Notes: generated from the sequence alone by a model not told the origin. Positions 7,434 to 16,839 are shown, counted from the first letter of the stretch. The stretch: DNA of 47,444 nt from Nitrospirota bacterium (GCA_021825295.1 JAKAHV010000022.1:1-47444); one strand, 5' to 3'. Translations and numbers: made by a program.

Positions 7434-8531
7434 ATGTGCGAGATAAAACATGACGAGATGGGGCCTCTTAAGGTTGTGCACCTGCATTCGGCGAAGGCGG
7501 GGCTTGACGCGATCGTCGTGGTGGACAACATCGCGCTTGGCCCGGCCATGGGAGGCGTGCGGGTGTCGCCGTCCGTGGGCCTGCTGGAGGTGCAGAGGCT
7601 CGCCCGCACGATGACGCTCAAAAACTCCATCGCGGGCCTGCCGCACGGCGGGGGGAAGGCGGGGATCGTCCATGACCCGGGCAAGGGGGACAAGAGGCAG
7701 TATTTCAAGGTTTTCGCTTCTCTTATCAAGGGCCTTTCGGAGTACATCCCCGGTCCGGACATGGGCAGCGATGAGGAATGCATGGCATGGATTTACGAGG
7801 AGACGGGCAGGGCGGTGGGCCTGCCCGAGCGCATGGGCGGGCTCCCGCTGGATAAGCTTGGCGCGACGGGCTTCGGCCTGGCGGAATGCGCGGAGGTCGC
7901 CTGCCCACATGCGGGGCTGGAGCTGGCCGGCTCCAGGGTCGCCATACACGGGTTTGGAAGCGTGGGTAAGGCAGCCGCGAGGTTCATGCTTGAAAAAGGC
8001 GCAGTGCTTGTGGCCGCCGCGGACCTCGGAGGGGCGATATGCCACCCCGATGGGCTCGACCCCGCGGAGCTTTTAAAGGTCAAGGAAAAGACGGGCAGCA
8101 TTGTGGGCTACGAGTGCCCCGGCACAAGCTGCATGAAGCCCGAGGACATCTTTTCCGTCCCCTGCGACATACTCATACCGGCCGCCACGGCCGACGTGAT
8201 CAACAGGGACAACGTTTACGGGATAAAGGCCAGGCTGGTGCTGCAGGGGGCCAACCTTCCCGTGACCAGGGAGGCGGAGGAGGTGCTTGCCAAACGCGGC
8301 ATCCTGTCGGTCCCGGATTTCATTGCAAACGCGGGCGGCGTTATAATGGCCGCGATGGAGTATGCCGGAAAAAGCAGGCAGGAGGCCTTTGACGCCATCC
8401 GGGAGAAGATCAGGTCAAACACCGGACTCATTATCGGGAAGGCCGGGGCGGAAAACAAGCTGCCGTGGGTCGCGGGGGCGGAGCTTGCAAAAAGTCGCGT
8501 GATGGAGGCCATGAAAAACGGGCGGTACTGA
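7434..8531 (+). CDS. Leucine/glutamate-type amino-acid dehydrogenase
   Basis: 365 residues, the usual length of Leu/Val/Phe dehydrogenases (glutamate dehydrogenases are nearer 420). Catalytic region: ALGPAMGGVRV (35-44), TLKNSIAGLPHGGGKAG with Lys63 and Lys75, and GPDMGSDEE (107-115). The Rossmann dinucleotide motif is GFGSVGK (173-179). It would deaminate an amino acid to a 2-oxo acid and NAD(P)H in the cytoplasm. The nearby 2-oxo acid dehydrogenase/ACS operon makes a branched-chain or similar substrate plausible, but substrate choice is inference. A P-type ATPase starts 4 bases after its stop. Confidence 0.85.
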   Translation: MCEIKHDEMGPLKVVHLHSAKAGLDAIVVVDNIALGPAMGGVRVSPSVGLLEVQRLARTMTLKNSIAGLPHGGGKAGIVHDPGKGDKRQYFKVFASLIKGLSEYIPGPDMGSDEECMAWIYEETGRAVGLPERMGGLPLDKLGATGFGLAECAEVACPHAGLELAGSRVAIHGFGSVGKAAARFMLEKGAVLVAAADLGGAICHPDGLDPAELLKVKEKTGSIVGYECPGTSCMKPEDIFSVPCDILIPAATADVINRDNVYGIKARLVLQGANLPVTREAEEVLAKRGILSVPDFIANAGGVIMAAMEYAGKSRQEAFDAIREKIRSNTGLIIGKAGAENKLPWVAGAELAKSRVMEAMKNGRY

Positions 8532-8535
8532 TTCC

Positions 8536-11106
8536 GTGACCTCGGCCGGCTTCGACATAAGGGCGGTCAAGGGCCTTTCGGAGGCCGAGGCCGCCCGCAG
8601 ACTTAAAACGGAAGGCCCGAACGAGCTGCCGCAGGCCCGGAGGAAAAACCTCCTGAAAATAGCGGCCCATGTCTTCGGCGAGCCGATGTTCCTGCTGCTC
8701 ATCGCCGGCGGCGCCATCTATCTGCTGCTTGGGGACCGCGGACAGGCCGCGATTCTGCTTGGCTTCGTGGCCGTCATCATGGGGATGACCATCTACCAGG
8801 AGGGCAAGACCGAGCGCGCGCTTGAGGCCCTTAGGGACCTCACAAGCCCCAGGGCGCGCGTGGTGAGGGACGGCAGGGAGAGGAGGATCCCCGGCCGCGA
8901 GGTCGTAAGCGGCGACACAATAATCATCTCCGAGGGCGACAGGGTGCCGGCCGACGCGGCGCTCATTGCCGCCATAAGTCTTTTTGTGGACGAGGCTCTG
9001 CTTACCGGGGAGTCGGCCCCGGTAAGGAAAACGCCCTTTTCGGAAGACGTCCTGCCTGTGGCCGTCGCCCGTCCCGGGGGCGAGGGCCTTCCCTTCGTGT
9101 ACTCCGGCACGCTTGCGGTCGGCGGCTTCGGCGTGGGCCGGGTGCTTGCCACGGGGGCAGCCGCCGAGATAGGGAAAATAGGACTGGCGCTGCGCGGGAT
9201 CAGGGCGGAGAAGACCCCGCTCCAGAAGAAGACGGACAGCATGGTCCGCTACCTGGCCGCTGTGGGTCTGTCGATCTGCGCGCTGGTCGCGGTCCTCTAC
9301 GGCATCGCCCGGCTGGACTGGCTAGGCGGATTTCTTGCCGGCATCACGCTTGCCATGGCCGTTTTGCCGGAGGAATTCCCGATGGTGCTGACGGTCTTTC
9401 TTGCCCTCGGGGCCTGGCGCATGTCCAGGAGAAACGTGCTCACCCGAAGGGTGCCGGCGGTTGAAACCCTGGGCGGGGCCACGGTGCTGTGCGTCGACAA
9501 GACAGGCACGCTGACCACCAACCTTATGGCGGTAAAAAAAATTTACCGCCCCGGGAGCGGCTTTTTCGATGCGGAGTCTTCTGCCGGCCCCATCCCCGAG
9601 GAATTCCACGAGATCATAGAATACGCCGTGCTGGCAAGCAGGAAAGACCCGTTCGACCCGATGGAAAAGGCGCTCCGCGAAGCCGGCGGGCTCTGGCTTT
9701 TCAATACCGAACATCTGCATGAAGACTGGACGCTCGTGAAGGAATATCCCGTTTCGGGAAAACTCCTTGCGATGTCCTGCGTCTGGAAGGTGGACGGCGA
9801 AAGCGATTACATCATAGCCGCAAAGGGCGCGCCTGAGGCCATTGGCGGCATCTGCCACATGGATGAAGAGGAAAGCCGGGAGCTGGCCGCGCAGATCGAC
9901 CGGATGGCGGGCGAGGGTTACAGGGTTATAGGCGTCGCCAGGGCCAGGGCCGGACAGGCCGCCCTGCCGGACGGCCAGCACGCGTTTGACTTTCAGTTCC
10001 TGGGGCTCATCGGGCTTGCCGACCCGGTGCGCCCCGGCGTGGCGGCCGCCATCAGGATGTGCGGGGAGGCCGGCATCAAGGTGCTCATGATCACGGGCGA
10101 TTATCCGGTGACCGCAAGGATGATCGCAAACCGCATAGGCCTCGGCGGGGAAGGCCCGAGGATCATCACTGGCCCCGAGCTGGAGGGGATGGACGACTGG
10201 CAGCTCAGACGCAGGATCTCCGCGACGGACATATTCTGCCGGGTCCTGCCGGAACAGAAACTGAGGATCGTAAACGCGCTGAAGGCCAATGGCGAGACGG
10301 TCGCCATGACCGGCGACGGGGTAAACGACGCCCCGGCGCTCAAGGCCGCAAACATCGGGATAGCCATGGGCGGACGCGGCACGGATGTCGCCCGCGAGGC
10401 GGCCTCGATAGTGCTTCTGGATGACGACTTTTCCTCCATCGTGCAGGGCGTCAGGATGGGGCGGAGGATCTTCGACAACATCAGGAAGGCCACGGTCTAC
10501 GTGCTTGCCATACACGTGCCCATCGCGGGCATGGCGCTTATTCCCCTCGTCCTCGGCCTGCCCCTAGTGTTTCTGCCGGTGCATATTGTGTTCCTGGAGC
10601 TGATAATCGATCCCGCCTGCTCGATCATCTTCGAGGCCGAGCCGGAGGAGCAAAACGTGATGGCCCGCCCCCCGGCCAGGGAGGAGGCCCTTATCGGCGG
10701 CCGCACGCTTTTCATAAGCCTGCTGCAGGGCGCAAGCGTGCTGGGCGGCGTGCTGGCCGTTTTCCTCGTTGCGGTCTTCAGCGGCCGCACGCATCCGGAG
10801 GCGCGCGCGATCGGCTTTACTACCCTCGTGATAGCAAATCTCATCCTGATACTCGTGAACCGTTCCTGGACGAGGAGTTTCGCGGCCTCCCTGAGGGTGA
10901 AAAACCCCGCCCTCTGGTGGGTGGCGGGCAGCGCGGCCGTTTTTCTGGCCGCCGTGCTTTTCGTGCCCGCCCTGAGGTCCGTTTTCCGGTTCGGCGCGCT
11001 CGGCCCGGCGGACCTGATGATGTGCCTTGGCGCGGGCGTCATAAGCGCCCTTTGGTTCGAGTGGTTCAAGACGGGGGCGAGAAACAACAACAGGGCTTTG
11101 GGGTAG
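8536..11106 (+). CDS. Cation-transporting P-type ATPase (P2-like, PEEFP motif)
   Basis: 856 residues from a GTG start just after the dehydrogenase stop. Domains: cation ATPase N-terminal segment (GLSEAEAARRLKTEGPNELP), actuator loop with LTGESAPV, membrane motif LPEEFPMVL, phosphorylation site VDKTGTLTTN (Asp321), nucleotide-binding region, then TGDGVNDAPALKAANIGIAMG and four C-terminal helices. There is no N-terminal heavy-metal domain, so it is not a CPx copper or zinc pump. The PEEFP motif replaces the PEGLP of typical Ca pumps, so the ion (Ca, Mg, Mn or other) is not assigned. It is convergent with the ACS beta gene, with 4 bases between. Confidence 0.9.
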   Translation: MTSAGFDIRAVKGLSEAEAARRLKTEGPNELPQARRKNLLKIAAHVFGEPMFLLLIAGGAIYLLLGDRGQAAILLGFVAVIMGMTIYQEGKTERALEALRDLTSPRARVVRDGRERRIPGREVVSGDTIIISEGDRVPADAALIAAISLFVDEALLTGESAPVRKTPFSEDVLPVAVARPGGEGLPFVYSGTLAVGGFGVGRVLATGAAAEIGKIGLALRGIRAEKTPLQKKTDSMVRYLAAVGLSICALVAVLYGIARLDWLGGFLAGITLAMAVLPEEFPMVLTVFLALGAWRMSRRNVLTRRVPAVETLGGATVLCVDKTGTLTTNLMAVKKIYRPGSGFFDAESSAGPIPEEFHEIIEYAVLASRKDPFDPMEKALREAGGLWLFNTEHLHEDWTLVKEYPVSGKLLAMSCVWKVDGESDYIIAAKGAPEAIGGICHMDEEESRELAAQIDRMAGEGYRVIGVARARAGQAALPDGQHAFDFQFLGLIGLADPVRPGVAAAIRMCGEAGIKVLMITGDYPVTARMIANRIGLGGEGPRIITGPELEGMDDWQLRRRISATDIFCRVLPEQKLRIVNALKANGETVAMTGDGVNDAPALKAANIGIAMGGRGTDVAREAASIVLLDDDFSSIVQGVRMGRRIFDNIRKATVYVLAIHVPIAGMALIPLVLGLPLVFLPVHIVFLELIIDPACSIIFEAEPEEQNVMARPPAREEALIGGRTLFISLLQGASVLGGVLAVFLVAVFSGRTHPEARAIGFTTLVIANLILILVNRSWTRSFAASLRVKNPALWWVAGSAAVFLAAVLFVPALRSVFRFGALGPADLMMCLGAGVISALWFEWFKTGARNNNRALG

Positions 11107-11110
11107 GGGG

Positions 11111-11779
11111 TCAGACGAATATCTTCGCGTCCAGCACGACGGCCCCCTCCGGCGACAGGGAAACCGGGTTTAAGTCTATCTCTTTTATAAGCCCGGTGGC
11201 TATGAGCCTGGAGACGGTCTCTATCGCGCGGGACATGGCGTCAAAATCCACGGCAGGCCGGCCCCTCACGCCCTTGAGCACATTGAACCCCTTTATCCTC
11301 GAAGCGAGTTTCAGCGCCTCCGCGCGGCTTGTCGGGGCCAGCGCGAAGGAAACATCCCTGAAGACCTCCACGAAAAACCCCCCAAGCCCGAACATCGTGA
11401 CCGGCCCGAACTGTGCGTCCGAAAACCCGCCGGCTATGGCCTCGATGCCGCCCTCGTGCATCTCTTCAACAAGCAGGCCCCTGGCGCCCTTCACGTTTTT
11501 CAATAATTCCCCTGCCGCATGCAAAAACTCTCTTTCCGTCCTGATTCCCAGCCTCAGGGCCCGCGCCTCGCTCTTCGACCGGATATCCGGAGAGGCGGCC
11601 TTCACCGCCAGGGGGAATCGAAGCCCCCGCGGCCTTGAAATGCGCTTGCCCGCGGGTATGAAAACGCCTTTCGGGACCTGCAGGCCGAGGTCTTTAAGCA
11701 TGCCCTTTATTTCGTGCTCCATCGGACGTCCGCCCGTTTCTTCCAGAAGCTCTTTTAGTCTTTCCTTTATGTCGTTCAT
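11111..11779 (-). CDS. Acyl-CoA synthetase (ADP-forming), beta (ATP-grasp) subunit
   Basis: 222 residues, matching the separate beta subunits of ADP-forming acyl-CoA synthetases. It has the ATP-grasp start (EHEIKGMLKDLGLQVPKG), LLVEEM, FGLGGFFVEVFRDVSFALAP and the final IDLNPVSL...AVVLDAKI phrase of the ATP-grasp fold. With the alpha subunit it converts acyl-CoA + ADP + Pi to acid + ATP + CoA. Its ATG overlaps the stop of the alpha gene (ATGA). It is the last gene of the 2-oxo acid dehydrogenase operon. Confidence 0.88.
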   Translation of the reverse strand: MNDIKERLKELLEETGGRPMEHEIKGMLKDLGLQVPKGVFIPAGKRISRPRGLRFPLAVKAASPDIRSKSEARALRLGIRTEREFLHAAGELLKNVKGARGLLVEEMHEGGIEAIAGGFSDAQFGPVTMFGLGGFFVEVFRDVSFALAPTSRAEALKLASRIKGFNVLKGVRGRPAVDFDAMSRAIETVSRLIATGLIKEIDLNPVSLSPEGAVVLDAKIFV

Positions 11780-13128
11780 TTTATTAGAAGTTTTCTTAAC
11801 GCCCGCACTGCCCTTTCCGGGGAGTCGAAGGCCGGCACGCCGGCCGCCTCCATGGTCTGTGACAGCCTTTGGCCCACGGCGTCCCGGCCGGTATGAAATA
11901 CCATCGGCTTTCCCGTGCGTTTTTTGAAATCCGCGAGCATTCCCCCCAGCGCCTCCGTTATCCCCCTGACCGCCGACAGCGCTATTATGACAAACCCGTC
12001 GTAGTCCCCCTTCAGTTCTTCCAGCACTGTGAGATAATCCTCATCCCTCACCTGGGCGGTCAGGTCGAACGGGTTTGACGGCCCGTAAAAAGGGGGGAAT
12101 ATCCTTTTGAAGCGCGCGATTTTTTGCTGGGGGATTTTGGCCTCGTGAAATCCCTGCCCCGCGCATTCATCGGAGGCCAGCACGCCCGCGCCCCCTCCGT
12201 TTGTGAGGATGAACACCCGGTTGCCCTTTACGGGTTTCTGAAGGGAAAGCGCTTTGGCCCCGTCCGCGAGGTCTTCGAAATCGGCCGCCTCCAGGAGGCC
12301 GAACTGGGACAGGACGGCCCGGAAGACTTCATAGCTTCCGGCGAGTCTTCCCGTGTGGGAGAAGGCGGCCGCCTGGCCCGCGGCACCTTTCCCCGCCTTA
12401 AGTATGAGCAGCGGCTTTCGCCGGGCCAGCGCGCGCGCGCGTTTTATGAACCTCCTGCCGTCCCTTACGGATTCGATATAGCAGATGACCGCCTTGGTTT
12501 TGCCGTCGTCTTCGAGGTATTCGAATATGTCGGATTCGTCTATGTCGGCGGCGTTTCCGTAATGGGCGGTTATGGAACTGCCCACCGTCGATTGCGGCCG
12601 TGAAAACGCCTCGAAGATGAGCGACAGGACCGCGCCGCTCTGTGTGACGACGGCGACGCCGCCGGGCCGCGGCCGCTTCAGTCTCCCGGCGGGCAGTATG
12701 AAGGTGTCGAGGCCGTTGGCGTTATTGTGCACGCCCATGCAGTTTGGACCTACAAGTCTTATGCCGCCCTCGCGCGCGGTCTTTTGAACGGTCTTCTGGA
12801 GGTCCATGCGGCCCGCCTCGGCAAAACCCGCGCTCACAACGATGGCGCAACCGGCGCGGCCCTTCAACTGTTCCAGTATGCCCGGCACCTCGGGGGCCGG
12901 CCTTATGATTATCGCCAGGTCCGCCTTGTCTTCTATCTCTCCGACCGTGCCGTAGGACCTTACTCCCATGAGGCGCCTGAATTTTGGGTTGACCGGGAAG
13001 ACGCGCACCCCGCCGGGCCGCAGTTTCAGGAGGTTTTTCAGGACCACGCCCCCCAGTTTGATGCCGGTGTGGGAGGCCCCCACCAGGATGATGCTCCGGG
13101 GCTTGAAAAGGGGATCAAGCGCTTTCAA
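11776..13128 (-). CDS. Acyl-CoA synthetase (ADP-forming), alpha subunit
   Basis: 450 residues from a TTG start, giving LKALDPLFKPRSIILVGAS, the usual N-terminus of the family. Domains: CoA-binding Rossmann domain (residues about 5-130), succinyl-CoA-ligase-like domain with VGPNCMGV, and the phospho-His loop FSHTGRLAGSYEVF. An upstream ATG would begin inside the E2 gene with low-complexity Arg-rich sequence and is rejected. The chosen start overlaps the E2 stop by 14 bases, consistent with tight coupling. Forms a heteromer with the ATP-grasp subunit. The acyl substrate is unknown; acetyl- or branched acyl-CoA fits the operon. Confidence 0.88.
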   Translation of the reverse strand: MKALDPLFKPRSIILVGASHTGIKLGGVVLKNLLKLRPGGVRVFPVNPKFRRLMGVRSYGTVGEIEDKADLAIIIRPAPEVPGILEQLKGRAGCAIVVSAGFAEAGRMDLQKTVQKTAREGGIRLVGPNCMGVHNNANGLDTFILPAGRLKRPRPGGVAVVTQSGAVLSLIFEAFSRPQSTVGSSITAHYGNAADIDESDIFEYLEDDGKTKAVICYIESVRDGRRFIKRARALARRKPLLILKAGKGAAGQAAAFSHTGRLAGSYEVFRAVLSQFGLLEAADFEDLADGAKALSLQKPVKGNRVFILTNGGGAGVLASDECAGQGFHEAKIPQQKIARFKRIFPPFYGPSNPFDLTAQVRDEDYLTVLEELKGDYDGFVIIALSAVRGITEALGGMLADFKKRTGKPMVFHTGRDAVGQRLSQTMEAAGVPAFDSPERAVRALRKLLIK

Positions 13129-14374
13129 CGAATATGAGCGCCGGGTCCTCGAGGTACCGGACCACCTTCGAGAGGAACGCGGACGCCTCCGCCCCGTCCG
13201 CCACCCTGTGGTCAAAGGTCAAGGAAAGCGGCAGTATCCTTCTGATCGCGATTTTACTTTTACCTTCCCCGCCCTCCTTGCCAACGGCCCAGGGCCTCCC
13301 GGATATCCTTCCGGTGCCGAGGATCGCCACGTCCGGCCAGTTTATCACCGGGGTGGCGAAGAGCCCCCCGTAATGCCCGTAGTTGGTGATGGTGAAACTG
13401 TTGCCCTTGAGCCGGTCAAGCGCTATCTTCCTTTGTCTTGCCAGCTCCGACAGCTCCTCAAGCTCGGAGGCAAGCTCGACGATCGTCTTTTTGTCTACTT
13501 CCCTTATGACGGGCACCATGAGCCCCTCCGGGGTGTCGACGGCCACGCCCATGTTCATGTATTTTTTCAGCAAGACCTCTTCATTGCCCTCGGGGCCCTG
13601 GAGCGCGGCGTTCAGGCGAGGGTGGTCTCTCAGCGCGTGCTGGGCGGCCTTGATGAAAAACGGAAGAAACGTAAGATGGACGCCCCGCTGCTCGAGCTGC
13701 GTTTTCTCCCGCTCCCGCAATTCCCATAGTTCCGTCACGTCCGCTTCTTCGAAGACGGTCACGGAGACCGTCTCCTGCTGGGTCTTCTTGAGGTTTTTGG
13801 CGATGGTCCGCCTTAGCCCCCGCAGGGGCGCGCGCTCCACGGGGCCGAACTCGTCACTGGCTTCCCCGTAAAGTTTTTTCGAGGAGAACCTTATTACGTC
13901 CTCTTTTGTGATGACCCCGCCCGGGCCGGTGCCCTTTAATTTTTTCAGGGCGGATTCGCCGATGCCCAGGTCCCTGGCCGCCTGCCTTGCCGCGGGCATG
14001 GCCTGAAGGGGCTTCTCTTCTTCCTCATGCTCCGGCAGTTCTCCCATTACGGTGACGGACTTCCTCGCCGGCGGCTCGAAAGGCATCTGTCCGGCGGCAA
14101 GGAATCCCTCCGGGGCCTCTTCGGCTGCGGCGGCCTCCGCCTCCGCGAATGTTATCAGGGTGTCGCCCACCTTCGCGGTCTCGCCTTCCTCCTTGTGTAT
14201 CCTTATTATCGTCCCGCTTTTCGGAGACGGCATCTCAACGACGGCCTTGTCCGTTTCCACCTCAAGGACGTTCTGGTGCTCCGAGACGGTGTCGCCCTCC
14301 CTAACGAGCCATTTGCGTATCTCGGCTTCCGTTATGCCTTCCCCCAGGTCGGGCAGCTTGAACTCGTATGCCAT
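13115..14374 (-). CDS. 2-oxo acid dehydrogenase E2 (dihydrolipoamide acyltransferase)
   Basis: 419 residues. It has an N-terminal lipoyl domain (lipoyl Lys in ETDKAVVEMPSP, about residue 43), an E3/E1-binding small domain (QAARDLGIGESALKKLKGTGPGGVITKEDV, about 128-160), and a catalytic acyltransferase domain ending in LTFDHRVADGAEASAFL with the active-site His. Single lipoyl domain. Transfers the acyl group from E1 to CoA. It starts 1 base after the E1 beta stop. No lipoamide dehydrogenase (E3) is in the window, so E3 must come from elsewhere in the genome. Confidence 0.93.
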   Translation of the reverse strand: MAYEFKLPDLGEGITEAEIRKWLVREGDTVSEHQNVLEVETDKAVVEMPSPKSGTIIRIHKEEGETAKVGDTLITFAEAEAAAAEEAPEGFLAAGQMPFEPPARKSVTVMGELPEHEEEEKPLQAMPAARQAARDLGIGESALKKLKGTGPGGVITKEDVIRFSSKKLYGEASDEFGPVERAPLRGLRRTIAKNLKKTQQETVSVTVFEEADVTELWELREREKTQLEQRGVHLTFLPFFIKAAQHALRDHPRLNAALQGPEGNEEVLLKKYMNMGVAVDTPEGLMVPVIREVDKKTIVELASELEELSELARQRKIALDRLKGNSFTITNYGHYGGLFATPVINWPDVAILGTGRISGRPWAVGKEGGEGKSKIAIRRILPLSLTFDHRVADGAEASAFLSKVVRYLEDPALIFVESA

Positions 14375-14375
14375 C

Positions 14376-15338
14376 TCAGTATTTCAGCGCCTCATCGATC
14401 GTGTTTCTTATCCTGACCGTTTTCGGGATGTAAAAGTCCTCCAGCCTGGGCAGCGGCAGCGCCACATCGTACGCGGCCACGCGCATTATGGGGGCGCGGA
14501 GCCACGCGATGGCCTCCTCCGCGATGGCGGCGGCGACCTCGGAGGCGAACCCGCATGTTTTTGGCGCCTCCTGGACGATCACGGCGCGCCCGGTTTTTTT
14601 GACCGAGGCCATGACGGCCTCCTCGTCCCAGGGTTTCAGGCTCTGGAGGTCTATGACATCGGCGTCGTAGTTTTCGGCCGCCTTGAGGGCCCTGTGAAGC
14701 ATGCTCCCCCAGGAGATAACGGTAAGGTCGCGTCCTTTTTTTGCCATTCTTGCCCTGCCGATGGGTATCGTGTACGGCTCTTCCGGGACCTCCTCCCTTA
14801 TCATCCGGTAAAGTCTTGTGGGCTCCAGGAAAAGGACGGGGTCCGGGTCCCGTATCGCGGACGCCAGGAGCCCCTTTGCGCTTGCGGGGCCCGAAGGCAC
14901 GACTACCTTCAGGCCGGGGATATGGGCAAACATGGCCTCCGTGCTTTCCGAGTGAAGCTCTATGGCCTTTATGCCCGCGCCGTACGGGGTGCGGACCACC
15001 AGTGGGCAGGAAAACCGTCCGCGGCTGCGGGCCCGCAGCCTCGATGCGTGGCTTGCGAGCTGTTCAAAGGCGCCGTAGATGAACCCCATGAACTGTATCT
15101 CGGCAACGGGCAGAAATCCGTACGCGGCCATCCCGATGGCAGCCCCGACAATGCCGGACTCCGAAAGGGGGGTGTCCATCACGCGTTCGCCGCCGAATTT
15201 TTCGAGCAGGCCCTCGGTGACCCTGAAGACGCCGCCGTTTACGCCCACGTCCTCGCCAAGGACCAGGACGGAGGGGTTTGCCTCCATTTCCTGCCGCAGC
15301 GCCATGTTCAGGGCGGCAACCATGTTAACCGCCGCCAT
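14376..15338 (-). CDS. 2-oxo acid dehydrogenase E1 component, beta subunit
   Basis: 320 residues, full length for E1 beta. Recognisable phrases: LNMALRQEMEANPSVLVLGEDVG, GGVFRVTEGL, DTPLSESGIVGAAIGMAAYG, EIQFMGFI and a transketolase C-terminal domain with VIQEAPKTCGFASEV. It pairs with E1 alpha in a thiamine-diphosphate heterotetramer. Its start overlaps the E1 alpha stop by 14 bases. Pyruvate, branched-chain and acetoin versions cannot be told apart with certainty. Confidence 0.93.
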   Translation of the reverse strand: MAAVNMVAALNMALRQEMEANPSVLVLGEDVGVNGGVFRVTEGLLEKFGGERVMDTPLSESGIVGAAIGMAAYGFLPVAEIQFMGFIYGAFEQLASHASRLRARSRGRFSCPLVVRTPYGAGIKAIELHSESTEAMFAHIPGLKVVVPSGPASAKGLLASAIRDPDPVLFLEPTRLYRMIREEVPEEPYTIPIGRARMAKKGRDLTVISWGSMLHRALKAAENYDADVIDLQSLKPWDEEAVMASVKKTGRAVIVQEAPKTCGFASEVAAAIAEEAIAWLRAPIMRVAAYDVALPLPRLEDFYIPKTVRIRNTIDEALKY

Positions 15339-16395
15339 CCGCGAAGCTCCTCATCTCGATCTCCTGCCTCCGGGAAGGCTGCCTGAATGTGTAGGCGAAC
15401 ATCTCCGAAGGCGGAGGCGGCCCGATCCGCTCCATCTCGCGGAAGGCCTCATCGAGCGTTCTTTCGTTTTTTCCCTCCAGTTGCTTCTGGTAGTCCTCCG
15501 TGAGGAGGCCCTCTTTTTCCATGTATGATTTAAGTCTCTTTAAGGGGTCTTTCGCCTTCCAGTATTCGACCTCGCCGGCCGGCCGGTAGCGGGACGAGTC
15601 GTCGGCCGTGGTATGGTCGGAAATCCTGTATGTCTGGCACTCGATAAAAGAAGGCCCCCCGCCCTCCCTGGCTTTATACAGGGCCTCGCTTGCCGCCCTG
15701 TAAACGGCAAATGCGTCGTTGCCGTCCGCCTGGATGCCGGAAAAACCGTATGCCAGGGCTTTCTGGGCAAGGGTCTTCGCGGCCGTCTGTCTTGACAGCG
15801 GCACGGAGATAGCCCACTGGTTGTTCTGGCATATGAAGACCACGGGCGCCCTGAAGACGCCCGCCATGTTGAAGGCCTCGTGGAAATCCCCCTTGGAGGT
15901 TGCGCCGTCGCCGAAATAGACGATGGCGGCGCTCTTTTGTTTTTTTAACTTCATGGCGATTGCCGCTCCGACTGCGTGGGGAAGATGGGTCGACACCGGG
16001 ATGCAGACAGGAAACACGTTGAGATCGTCCGGACACCTCATCCCGCGCTCGTCCCCGGACCAGTACTGGAAGAGCTGATGCACCGGATATCCGGCGGCGA
16101 TGTGCACGCCCGTCTCCCTGAAGGAAGGGAATATCCAGTCGGATTTTTCCGCGGCAAGGGCGCTTGCCACCTGGGCCGCTTCCTGCCCGCGGATGGAGGC
16201 GTAGGTGCCGAGCCGGCCTTCACGCTGGAGACTGAGGGCGCGCTCGTCGAACGCCCTTGCCAGCAGCATGCCCTCGTAAATGTTCCTGATGCCGCCTGCG
16301 GTCAGGGATGGCATAAGGGCCTTGTCCGCGTTGCCCTCATCGTCGAGGATTTCAAGACGCTTTACCTCAAAGGTCTCAATGGTCTTTTCAGCCAT
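15325..16395 (-). CDS. 2-oxo acid dehydrogenase E1 component, alpha subunit
   Basis: 356 residues. The thiamine-diphosphate motif GDGATSKGDFHEAFNMAG ends in NNQWAISVP, and the phosphorylation-loop region reads HTTADDSSRYR. Overall it resembles the Gram-positive and branched-chain type E1 alpha. First gene of the five-gene operon E1alpha-E1beta-E2-ACSalpha-ACSbeta, all overlapping or 1 base apart. The product decarboxylates a 2-oxo acid and acylates the E2 lipoyl group. It is preceded by about 440 bases without a gene, holding a MITE relative. Confidence 0.92.
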   Translation of the reverse strand: MAEKTIETFEVKRLEILDDEGNADKALMPSLTAGGIRNIYEGMLLARAFDERALSLQREGRLGTYASIRGQEAAQVASALAAEKSDWIFPSFRETGVHIAAGYPVHQLFQYWSGDERGMRCPDDLNVFPVCIPVSTHLPHAVGAAIAMKLKKQKSAAIVYFGDGATSKGDFHEAFNMAGVFRAPVVFICQNNQWAISVPLSRQTAAKTLAQKALAYGFSGIQADGNDAFAVYRAASEALYKAREGGGPSFIECQTYRISDHTTADDSSRYRPAGEVEYWKAKDPLKRLKSYMEKEGLLTEDYQKQLEGKNERTLDEAFREMERIGPPPPSEMFAYTFRQPSRRQEIEMRSFADGGG

Positions 16396-16839
16396 TTTTC
16401 CCTAAGCCAGTCTATCAGGGAGGGAGGGGGTTGTCAACGCGCGGCGCGTCCCGGAAATACCGTTAGCGGGGCATCTGTCCCGCCTTCGGGGACTGCCGCC
16501 AAGGGCGAGTATAAAGCCATTGTCAGGATGCGGCCCGCCGTGATCCGTCCGCTCTTCGCTTCTCTCCAGGAACAGGCAGATGCCTGCAAATACGTTCAAC
16601 ACGGGGCCTGCGTCAGATTTCCCCCTTGACACCATACTGCCGGTCTGATAAAAGGTGGATAAGGGTTTCAAAAATTAAAAAGGCTCGAGCTGCGAGAGCA
16701 TTTCCCAAAGTCCCCATCCCAAAAAACTCCAAAACCCCGGGAGGTGGTGCAAAACCGGCAAAACAATTGTTTATTCCGGAAGGCCGGAGGATAGTTGACT
16801 CCGGAGAGGCTGAAACATCAAAAAAGGAGAAAAGAAGCT
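16396..16839. other. Divergent intergenic region with MITE relative
   Basis: No gene is seen. It holds the degenerate repeat copy at about 16467-16584 and a GGGCCTGCGTCAGATTT phrase (about 16604-16620) resembling one MITE terminus. The last bases (AAAAAGGAG) are the ribosome-binding site of the next secreted-protein gene. Confidence 0.5.
16467..16584. repeat. Degenerate second copy of the MITE-like repeat
   Basis: The core at 16496-16584 matches 7280-7369 with few differences, and the preceding hairpin GCGGGGCATCTGTCCCGC matches that at 7219-7236. Clean terminal inverted repeats and target duplication are missing here, so it looks like an old or truncated insertion. Confidence 0.7.

Noticed and set aside
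9322-10515. Long minus-strand open frame in the P-type ATPase gene
   Set aside because: The plus-strand frame contains all ATPase motifs. The antisense frame has no recognisable features.
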